64,000 nt of DNA from Pterobdella sp. o SKG-2022 (taxonomy: Eukaryota > Annelida > Clitellata > Hirudinida > Piscicolidae), in assembly GCA_964035795.1 (NCBI GenBank), contig OZ038320.1, positions 8,268,671 to 8,332,670 of the forward strand. The letters run 5' to 3'. How positions within the stretch are numbered: position 1 is the first letter of the stretch; every line of letters begins with the position of its first letter. Shown piece after piece: positions 28,001 through 38,700 of this stretch. The notes under the pieces are model-generated. The model saw only the letters and a program-made list of their open reading frames with translations. It had not been told where the DNA came from and made no database searches. A program made the position numbers and the translations under genes.

Positions 28001-28216
28001 ATTGAGAACCTTTCAATTTCTAAAAATAATATTGGTAACACAAAAAATCTTGGAATAAGTGAAGAGAGAAATTTCGCAGCTAATAAAATGATCCTGGTAA
28101 ACAATACTACTGAGTTTGAGAATGGAAATAACGATAATAAAACCTTTAATGAATTGAATAAATTCGTTAGCAGCTTTGATACAAAGTCAGAAAAAAACCT
28201 TGTTCAAACTTTATAA
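22058..28216 (+). CDS. BCL11: BCL11/CTIP-type zinc-finger transcriptional repressor, 3 coding exons
   Basis: Nuclear sequence-specific repressor of the BCL11A/BCL11B (fly CG9650) family. Exons 22058-22109, 24311-24634 and 25254-28216 join in phase (3339 nt, 1112 aa). The first exon encodes [17 protein letters not shown], resembling the MSRRKQ-type N-terminal motif by which BCL11 proteins recruit the NuRD subunit RBBP4/7. A CCHC finger follows (about 26-49, TCGDCNARF), then a lone C2H2 finger (about 131-152, [18 protein letters not shown]). The diagnostic tandem near 777-832 has [20 protein letters not shown], then [20 protein letters not shown], with the DNA-contact helices matching the vertebrate TGACCA-binding pair. 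A last finger (about 849-870, [20 protein letters not shown]) ends in Cys rather than His. The rest is low-complexity and Asn/Ser-rich, with an Asn run near 26058-26100. The central finger pair of vertebrate BCL11 is not seen. Confidence 0.9.
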
Positions 28217-28234
28217 ATATAATCAAACAAGTTA

Positions 28235-28240
28235 AATAAA
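28235..28240 (+). promoter_or_regulatory. Polyadenylation signal AATAAA after BCL11
   Basis: Canonical AATAAA 18 bases after the TAA stop of the BCL11 coding region. Further A-rich signals follow, so alternative longer 3' ends are possible. Confidence 0.4.
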
Positions 28241-31072
28241 AGAATTGATATTGTTTAAGCATGAAAACCAGTTTAAACTTAGTAATAGGCACAATTAACC
28301 TATAGTCTTGAAATATATGGTAAATTACTTCTACGCCGTCAACTCTACTAGTTCATAAATCTTAGGTCTATCAACCTTGAAAGTGATAGAGTGACGACAA
28401 AGACGATTTTTCAAACCATGTTTGCAGAACTTCAATGAAACATTCTCTACGAGAAAAAAACACTTTTGAAGTGGTTACAGAGTCCACAAACACCAGTACG
28501 ACCTGTCCATCATTTTGATCTTGAAACGATCGTTAATGTACATGTATGAAATTTTATATACATGTATGAAATTTTCGTTCTAAGTTAACACTGTTATCTC
28601 ATATAATTGTTTCTTAATGGCTTCTCAGGATTCAAAGGTTTTTATGAATCATGTACAAAACAAAGGAATTATTTAAAACTTTGTATAACTAACGTTTATA
28701 AAGCTTTGATTTTTGGTCTTTTTTACATACTTCTGAAGCGCGCTTATTCATTAGGGGTTGTTGTCAATTTATTAGTTAAATAATTTACTCTTAAATATTT
28801 TCAAGTTGTAAGTGCTTTATGATGAGCTTTGTAGTTGTTTCAATGTAGATTGTTAATCATGTGATTGATATTGTTAATTTTTTTTGTTAGTGATATGATG
28901 CCTAGATATTGTTGTAAATAGTTGGAGAACATGCTTGAAAATTTTTATATATCTAAGAGCAGAAAACCATAAGTCATACTTTAAAGTTTTTTCCAATACA
29001 AAATACATTGTTGTAAGACACTTTGATTTTACGTCAAATAGAATTTTATTCTAGCTTATGTATATTTTCACATAGTAAAGTATTAATTATGTATTTAATT
29101 TCACTTTTATAATATGACGGTGTTTTTTTCTTTACTTTTCATTATCAATCTATCAAAGTTTTGTTTTTACCCAGTGATGATCACAAAAATTCGAACTCTT
29201 CAGTGATTATACTCTACTGAAACTCAAGTACTGCTTAAAGCCTTCAAGAATATTTCATTAAAACCCCAATGAAACTTATGGATGCCTTTGTACTGCAAAG
29301 TTCACAAGATTTACTGATGCAAAAGCATGCTGAAAGACTCATTAATTTATTCATTGTTAGGATATATCGTTAAATATGTTGCCTTACTTGTTTTTTAAAC
29401 AGTATTATATAATAAGTTACTTGATGCCTTTTTGAATAAAGTATTTTTATGATATTTCATCAAGTGACCTTGAAGTTTCATATCGTTAAACTGTTAAGCC
29501 TGTATTGATGTCAACGGTTTTTGGTAGATTAAAAATAAACTTTAAACGAATCATTGATTTCATTCAACAAATGCTTAATTTTTTTTTAAAGAAACTATAA
29601 ATTTGATGGGGTGCTCTATTGTAAGATGTTTTCGGAAGCTTTTTATATAAAAATTGTAAACTCTGAATTTAAAAATGAACCTTCAACAAAAAGTTAAATT
29701 TTTTAAATCAAGTTCCTTTTAAACTTTTGGTTAGTTAACAGTGAACACTTTATATAACCAATTTTAAACACTGAATGATTTCAGTATTCAATTTTTTAGT
29801 TTTTAAAGACTTTTTCGTTTGATAATATTTCAGCTAGACAAAAACTTTGCGTTCAAAAACACTTGAAAAAATTTCTACATCATCTTTTTTTGAGGCTATC
29901 GTATAAAAGTTAATCAAAATAATTCTTTTAGTTCGCTTGAAAGTTATATCTTTAAGTTTAAAAATATCAAAGCTCCCTTTGAGTTCTATTTTTTCTAGAC
30001 AAATTCAAATTTATAAAAATGCAACTTTTTTGTCATTTCGAATACTAACCGATTTATGGTCTTAAAGAGTACTTAGTGCTTCTGAGAATCTGCACGTAGT
30101 CAAAAACGAAGAGTTCTGTAAGTGTTTGAAAATATCTTACAAGCTGAATTCAAATAAAAGAAACTTTTTCAGATAAATTTCATAAACCTAAACAAGACGT
30201 CTAAAAAAATTTTGCTCTTTTATTCACTAGTCCCAAGCGTTTTGAATCGAAGTATAAATAAAAACAATGATGTTACCTATTAAAATGACAATCACAAACG
30301 GTAAATAAAGGAATGAAAATCTTTTGCACAATAAAAAAGCAACATATAATAAAGATGAAGCGTAAGTGAAAGAGTTGCCAAGAAAGAAGCCATATTCATT
30401 CATGATGCTAGAAATTTTTATAGAGATTATTCATGAACACAAATCATTGTTTTGAAAAAAAGGTTTTTTTTACTTCCAAGGTTTGTCTTGTCAAGCAGGC
30501 TTGTGACGAAAGTTCTTTTCAAAGTCTTTCACAGTCGATTTCTTTTTTTAAGCTACTTTTCAAAAATAAATCTATAAATGTTTAAATTTGTCGAAAAAAT
30601 TTTTTTTATATACTTTGAAATCTAACTTCCAAGGAAAAACATTAATGGACGTGAATAAAAAATTAACTTCATTGTAATTTAAGAGTTCTGTTTGGGAAAA
30701 AATATTGTGTATATAAGCTTATAAAAAATTCAAATTTTAAAAAATTTTCCTTGATCTGGTTGACTTTCAAAGTCTTACGATGCCACGAGTGCTAACGTAC
30801 ATAGGAGTTATATTCTATTAATATTTTAAATCAATTTATGACAACACTTTTAATGATTTTAAACTTTGATTTTTTACTTTTAATGTATTGATCACTTTAA
30901 TTTTCCTTTTTTTCAAATGACGGTAGTCAAAGCATTGTGGGAGGCATCCCCGGAAGCCATGAAGGATGAAAAAGGAGTTTTTGGCATAGATTAAACAAGT
31001 GATTTTAAAAATATTTTTAAATCTAATACATTCTTTAGTATGAAAACAGAAAAATATTTTGTCTTTTGATTG
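28241..31072. other. Spacer between BCL11 and LINE copy 1
   Basis: AT-rich sequence, probably including alternative BCL11 3' UTR. A short tandem duplication of about 20 bases (ACATGTATGAAATTTTATAT type) lies near 28538-28575. No exon, RNA gene or further repeat was recognised. Confidence 0.55.
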
Positions 31073-32202
31073 ATCTGGTTGCTGGTAAGTCTCTCTAAAT
31101 AACATTCATTGATCTTGAGAAAGCCTTTGACAGAGTGCCACGAGAAGTGATTTGGTGGAGTGTGCGAAAATTGAAAATTGATGAATGGCTTGGGAAATCT
31201 TGTATGCTGACGACTTAATGATAAGTGCTCAGTCCATGGATGAACTATTAGTGAAGTTGAGAACATGGAGATCGGAGATGGAGAAAAAGGGGTTGAGGGT
31301 GAATATGGGTAAAACAAAGCTAATGGTTTCTGGTTCGAACTTTGATGTGTTGAGAAAATCTGGGAAGTATCCTTGTGGTGTATGCCAAGCAGGTGTGGGT
31401 AGAAATGCTATTCAGTGTGGAGGCTGCAGGCAATGGGTACACAAGAAATGCAGCGGCATAAAAGGCTCTCTAACTTCGGATCTTAACTTCCGATGCGCTC
31501 GTTGCCTTGGTACAGCACGGCCTGTTGATGAGAGATTGGTAAAGGAAGTGATGATTGGTGATGAAAAACTGGAAGTTGTCCCAAAGTTCTGCTATCTTGG
31601 AGATATATTATCTGCAGGTGGTGGACGTGAGCTTGCTTCAATAACACATTGTAAGTGTGCCTAGGCTAAATTTCACCAACTTCTTCCACTCCTTGCTAAT
31701 CGTCATTTATCATTATTGACCAGAGGCCGTGTCTATTCAACCTGTGTCAGAAGAGCTATGTTACACGCTGCTGAAACATGGCCCGTAACAGTTTCCACAT
31801 TGAACCACCTTAGACGAAATGACCTTGCCATGATTCGCTGGATGTGCAACATCAAAACGAATGATAACGTTTGCTCTCACTCACTCCTTTCAAAACTTGG
31901 CATTCGGGATGTTGAGGTAGTTCTTCGTACAAGCAGGATGAGGTGGTTCGGACATGTAGAGCGTAGCGTGGGTTGGATTTCTCAAATGCGAAAGTTGGAT
32001 TCAGATACTTGCAAGAAGCCTGGTAGGCCCAAAAAGACTTGGAATGAGCTCATATTGAATGATAACAGAAAGCTAGACATGCTTTGTGCGGATCCACTCG
32101 ATCGCTCTAAATGGAAAAGCCGACTTCGAGATAGAACTTTCAAAAAGCCCAACCCTTGGTAAAGGAAAACGGGCTATAAAAAGGATTTGATTGATTGATT
32201 GT
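31073..32202 (+). mobile_element. 5'-truncated RTE-like LINE, copy 1, internally deleted
   Basis: Starts abruptly within the reverse transcriptase ([16 protein letters not shown] text at about 31108-31140) and runs to a GATTGATTGATTG tail. It keeps the catalytic YADD (about 31203-31214), an [12 protein letters not shown] stretch and a Cys/His cluster of PHD type at about 31375-31500. An in-frame TAG at 31662-31664 is followed by the C-terminal region ([15 protein letters not shown], then [14 protein letters not shown]) ending at TAA 32160-32162. Compared with copy 2 it lacks 175 bp at 31191/31192, with CTTG microhomology at the junction; this shifts the frame and removes the GSALSP motif region. 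Non-functional. It lies just downstream of the ALDH gene, in opposite orientation. Confidence 0.9.
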
Positions 32203-32674
32203 AATATCTAGTTTATTCTTTATATCTTTATGTGCATATGATAGTTTTAAAATTTTTTTCATTATATCTGCGTGTTTTGTATTCAGCATATGGATTAGTC
32301 TTTGAAAATCACTTTTAAAATAAGAAATTTTCATAGTTTCATAAGTCTTTATTGATTGGGTAGATATTAAAAATATAAACTATAAAATTAAGCTATAAAA
32401 CGTGAACATTGCATTCAAAAAGCCAATATAATAATGCAAAACTTCAACAGGGTAGTTTATGTAATACTTAAAATTTAATTCAAAATCGAATACATGGAAG
32501 AATCAAACACCAGATGTAATAATGCTATTGAAAACTCAGTCCACGAGTTACAAAGTAGTTTTGATCACAACCTGAAGTGATTATGACTATATTAATACAC
32601 TGTAGCTATAAACTTAGAAAAAAATAACTACATTTTAAATTCTATCTATTTTTACAATTTATACTTGAAACAAC

Positions 32675-32680
32675 TTTATT
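32675..32680 (-). promoter_or_regulatory. Polyadenylation signal AATAAA, aldehyde dehydrogenase gene
   Basis: On the minus strand AATAAA occurs 41 bases past the TAA stop (32722-32724) of the aldehyde dehydrogenase, a normal position for the 3' end signal. Confidence 0.5.
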
Positions 32681-32721
32681 TGAGATGTACTTATTCATAC
32701 AAATGAATGATAAAACTGCAC

Positions 32722-35700
32722 TTATTTAAACAAATTATACTCCAAACTTACACTCTTAGTCTCTAGGTAGGCATCACAACCTTGCAAACCACTGCAATTT
32801 GAAACAAAAATGTATTATTACTCAGTCATAATCAAAAAGACACTCACTATTCTCGATGAATGCCCGACCATTTGTACCCTCCAAAAGGCATTTGAGCTCC
32901 CGTCTCTACATAACAGTTAACCCTGTGTGTATGTGTGTGGCCGTGTGTGAGTGTTGATTTACGAAACAAGTAAGTAACTGAAACGCAAAGAATCTCGTAA
33001 TTAATTATAAATTAGGCTCAACGTTGTATTTGCTCAGCTAATGAGGTTTAAGCAGAGTTCACATATGAGCTACCAATAATGACATTTGAGGATTTTTAAA
33101 GACATCTTAATGTACTTAAAAATATTATTTAAAAATTTTTTACGCCGATTTATGAAAGAATTTTAGTACATTTATAGCTACTAAATAAACTGTTTTGCAA
33201 ATGTCTTATGATAGGACTGAACTTATCGAAAATTATAGCTGTTTTTTGCTCAATAAATGGACTAAAATTCTTTCATAAATCGACGTACAAAAATTGTTGA
33301 CATTTGAGGATATTTTTCCAATCAAACATTCCCCTTATTGTTATGAGAAGCTATATAACTTTTTCATCAATCAAGTCTTAATTATTCACTAAAACAATGA
33401 CTTTTTAAACGGAAAATTAAAACTCAAAAAAAAATTTTCATAAAGTCTAAAAGAAGCAATAAAATAGAAAATTCACCCTAATTTTCTATAAAGCATATAG
33501 GATTATATTGCTGTGTGTCAATAACTGGAATAAACGTCAACCTAGATGCTAAATTTAAGATAATTTTTCAAACAAGCCATTTTAACTAGATAAAAGTTGT
33601 ATAGACCAAGCGAATATAATTTGAAAATTATCAGAATTTAAAGTCCACCATTCTCACACTTAAGCAATTTGCATTGCTTTTACCAACTAACATTATCCGC
33701 CAAGCCAAACGACAGATACCAGAATATCAGTCAGTCGATATCTGCTCCATCAATTTTATTTAGTTATAACAGTGAAATAGCCTGTAACTACTGACGCAAA
33801 GTTGAATGCAGTTTGAGGTCAAATAAAAAAAAAACAAAAAAAATTGTTGAATTACGAAATTTAGCGTAATACTTAATCCAAATGATATTATCTCGAAGCA
33901 AAAGAACAGACCACACTGTGCCGGCCTGAAGGCCATTGGAGACGTAGATGGCCTTGTTTATGTCGTTAGTGAAGACTCCAGCAGCCAGGCCATACTCCGT
34001 GTCGTTAGCCTTAGCAATCACATCGTCTGCCACATACATATATGCATGATCAATTCATTCAATGCCATCATTAATGGATTAATATTTAGTTTATTTTTAT
34101 AAGAATCTTTAACAGAATAGCGTAAATTTGACAATGTGAAATAAAATAAATAAAAACTAACCAATATCATTAAACTTGAAGATGCATTGCACAGGACCAA
34201 ATATTTCTTCCTTGGCAATCCGCATGTCTCCTGTGACGTCAGCAAAGACTGTGGGCTGCATGTAGAAGCCTTCTGACCCCTGTACTCTGCACCCCCCACA
34301 CAACAGCTTGCCCCCCTCCTTCTTACCAGACTCTATCAACTCTAAAATCTTCTTCAGTTGTACCTCATCAATCTGTACAAGATATACGCGTTGTATGAAT
34401 AAAAACACACATATCAAATATGAAATTTTTTTTTAAATCATAAATAAAATAGCACTGTTATTCCTGTTGATTATATCGATTGATAACAGCTTACATTCAT
34501 TGTTGCAGCTTTAATTTTCAATGAGTTCAACATTATCATAAAAACTTTACCACGACTGAGTTAATGAAAGATTCAAATAAATTAAGTAAAAATATTAAAC
34601 CTTAACTTAAGAAATAAATTAATAAAAAAAGTAAATTCTGAATTGAAATAAACAAGAGGCAGATAATTATATGTAAATACTTTAGCAGTCATGAGGAATA
34701 AAATCATTATCCTTCATTATTTTGATCACATTGTCAAAAAATTATCTAATGAAAAAAAAAAATATCCAATTATAACAGTGTCTTGAACATCGACGTTAAA
34801 CTGCATCAATACTAGCGGCTTTAAAAAAGGCTGTTATTCTTTTATAACCTAGATAACAGCAAATTCCGGTAGCAGGTATCGACAGACTTATACAAGTGAG
34901 TGAACGGCAGATCTTAAATCCCAATAATTTGAAGTAGGATGTTAGCTCAAACTGGCAGTTATAAAAATATGTCCCAAATAAATTGGCTTATTTTAAAAAA
35001 TAGTATATAGTCATCATCATCATCAGCATTTTGCATCCGTTTCTATGCTAGTATGGGTTGGAAAGGGTCTCATAATGGCTCTTCTCCACACTACGACTTG
35101 GGTAAGTTCAGGTTTGAGTTTTACTTTTCTAAGGTAATTGTTTACTAATTGAGACCATGTTTTTCTTGGTTCCTTTTTCTCTCTTACCCTTTACCTCAAC
35201 ATACTTGCAAGCACGTGCTGGGTTTCCAACATCCATCCTCGTATCATGCCCAAACCACTTCAGTTTATTTCTGCGTAGCATCTTCGTAATGTATAGAACT
35301 TCTAGTCTGTCCCTTAATTCTTCTGACGACCTGCCATTCTTTAAGCTTACATTGCACATCATCTTATTAGCTCTGGATATTCTAGTAATATCTTTCTTTA
35401 GTAGTAACAATAATCTAGATTTGCTGTCAAACTCAGTTATTGAAATATTTAAAAAGCAGTTTGATAAAGTATGAATCAACATTAATTTTTCAGTGATTTT
35501 TGTAAACCGTAATAAATAAAATAATAAAAATAAAGTATGATTAATATATATTTACGATCATTTATCATAAGGTTGACATTATCGTAAACAACGTGTTTAT
35601 GAAGAAATTTATTTGAACTTTTCAGAAACATCATATATATTTTTCTTTAATATTTTGCAACGATAAACGTCAAGAGGAGTTTTTGAAATACATTTATTGA

Positions 35701-38700
35701 GAATCAAAAGCTATTAATAGCTTTGGTTAGCAACCGACATGTTCGGCTGTTTGCGAAATTTGCTTTTCAAAGTTATTTTTTCTGGACACGGCCTGTTTTT
35801 TATTTTTATCAAAATTATTTTAAAATTTTATTATAAAAACTAGCTTAACTTTTTTCAATTTTTCGAAATTTTTTTTTCGATCGTAAGTTTATACGTTAGC
35901 GATATTTTAAACTGTAGTATTTATCTAATTAACTTATATTTATTTCGAAATAATTTTTAGGTAATGAAAATTTCATACTCTAAAGATTTGTTGTTAAGTT
36001 TATCCCAAAATACTAATCCTCCCTCGCGTCAAGTGAAACGCCGAGTTTTTTATTTAAGCATTAGGAGTAATATATATAATAGTAATGGGTTAAATGAAAA
36101 TATCAATAATTACAGTAAGAGTTTCAAAAATAATTGCAGGTTCAGCCAGAAAAAAGAAAAAAAATCTGAAAGAGTAGTCGAAAGGAAAGGCATCCTTCAA
36201 GAAAAACTGCCACAAAGTTAAGGAAAGCCCTTTTCGAGTCGGATCTTTAAATGTTGGTTCGATGAGGAGTAAGGCTTCTGAAGTGGTGGAAACCATGTCG
36301 AGAAGGAGAGTCGATCTGTGTTGTTTACAAAAGACTCGTTGGAAGACCAACCCTAAACTTATTGCAGACAGAGACTCTCGATATAAGTATTTTGGTTGTG
36401 GGAATGATGAGGGCACTTGTGGTGTAGGAATTCTACTTGCTGAGAAGTGGTGGGAGAAAGTGTTTGAAGTGATTAGTCTCAGATAGAATCATTCGAATGG
36501 TGGTTGGATCAGTTGTGTTTGTTTTTGTGTGTTTATGCACCTCAAGCTAACCTTAGTGAGTGTAAAAGATCAATTCTATTATGCGCTTCAATCCACCATA
36601 GCTAGAGCTTCATCTTAAGAACAGCTAATCATAAGTGGAGACTGGAATAGCCATATAGGATCACACTCTACTGCTTTTGAGGATGTGCATGGTGGACAGG
36701 CTTTAGGAAAAAGAAATCATGAAGGTGAAAGACTGCTGGAATTTGCTGTTGCCAATGAGCTGGTTGTTGGTAACTCCTGGTTCAAGAAGAAATTTGAACA
36801 TCTGGTTACATACCAGTCAGGATATTGTAAAACCCAAATTGACTACGTATTGTATAAGAGAATTTTTAGAAAAATGGTATCTAATGTTAAAGTCATTGTT
36901 GGGGAGGTGTGCAACACAGCATAGACTGGTGGTTGGTGACTTCAAGGTTTGCACTCATGTTCACCCCAAAAGAAGGTTTGTTCCTCGTACAAAAGTCTGA
37001 AAACTAAGACTTTGGAAATCAAGTTGAATTTTCTAATTTTTTAATGCATTAATCCAAGCAAATGAAACTGGTAAAACTTTGGATGAACGTTGGAAGTACC
37101 TGAAAAACAATTTGATTAATGCTACAAAACAAGTTTGTGGAGTCTCTGCAAAACATACCTGGAAGAGGTAGACTTGGTGGTGGAATGACAAGGTGGTTTG
37201 TCCGAAGTCTATCCCGTGGAAGGTCCCAGCGAACCTATCACTACAGCAATGGTTAGAAAGGCCATTAATAAGATGAGCCTTGGAAAAGCAGCGGGTCCTT
37301 CAGGTAATGTTGCTGAGATGCTCAAGGCCGCAGATTCAAGTGGTGCTAGTATGATTCGAGATCTCATTGAAGACATCATCTTTGAAAACCGTATACCGTA
37401 TGAGTGGCAGGAAAGTCACATAGTCGGTAAGGGTAAAGGTGATGCTTTAAACAGGTCTAACTATAGGGGTTTGAAGTTAATTGATCAGGTTATGAAGGTT
37501 TTGGAGCGCGTAGCGGAAGGTTTTATCAGACAGAGAGTGGTGATTAATGATATGCAAGGTGGCTTTATGCAAGGTCGGGGTACAACTTATCCCATATTTA
37601 TCCTCCATCAGTTACAGGAAAAGCATCTGGTTGCTGGTAAGCCCCTGTACTTAGCATTCATTGATTTGGAGAAAGCCTTTGGCAGAGTGCCATGAGAAGT
37701 GATTTGGTGGAGTATGCGTAAATTGAAAATTGATGAATGGCTTGTGAGAATTGTACAATCCATGTACAAGAAAATGAGAAGTAGGGTAAGAGTTGGTGAT
37801 GAGTATAGCAACTCGTTTGATGTTCGGGTAGGCGTCCATCAAGGTTCTGCTCTTAGTCCATTACTTTTTGTTATTGTGCTGGAAGCTTTATCTATTGAGT
37901 TACGTACGGGTTGCCCTTGGGAGATCTTGTATGCTGACGACTTAATGATAAGTGCTCAGTCCATGGATGAACTATTAGTGAAGTTGAGAACATGGAGATC
38001 GGAGATGGAGAAAAAGGGGTTGAGGGTGAATATGGGTAAAACAAAGCTAATGGTTTCTGGTTCGAACTTTGATGTGTTAAGAAAATCTGGGAAGTATCCT
38101 TGTGGTGTATGCCAAGCAGGTGTGGGTAGAAATGCTATTCAGTGTGGAGGCTGCAGGCAATGGGTACACAAGAAATGCAGCGGCATAAAAGGCTCTCTAA
38201 CTTCGGATCTTAACTTCCGATGCGCTCGTTGCCTTGGTACAGCACGGCCTGTTGATGAGAGATTGGTAAAGGAAGTGATGATTGGTGATGAAAAACTGGA
38301 AGTTGTCCCAAAGTTCTGCTATCTTGGAGATATATTATCTGCAGGTGGTGGACGTGAGCTTGCTTCAATAACACATTGTAAGTGTGCCTAGGCTAAATTT
38401 CACCAACTTCTTCCACTCCTTGCTAATCGTCATTTATCATTATTGACCAGAGGCCGTGTCTATTCAACCTGTGTCAGAAGAGCTATGTTACACGCTGCTG
38501 AAACATGGCCCGTAACAGTTTCCACATTGAACCACCTTAGACGAAATGACCTTGCCATGATTCGCTGGATGTGCAACATCAAAACGAATGATAACGTTTG
38601 CTCTCACTCACTCCTTTCAAAACTTGGCATTCGGGATGTTGAGGTAGTTCTTCGTACAAGCAGGATGAGGTGGTTCGGACATGTAGAGCGTAGCGTGGGT

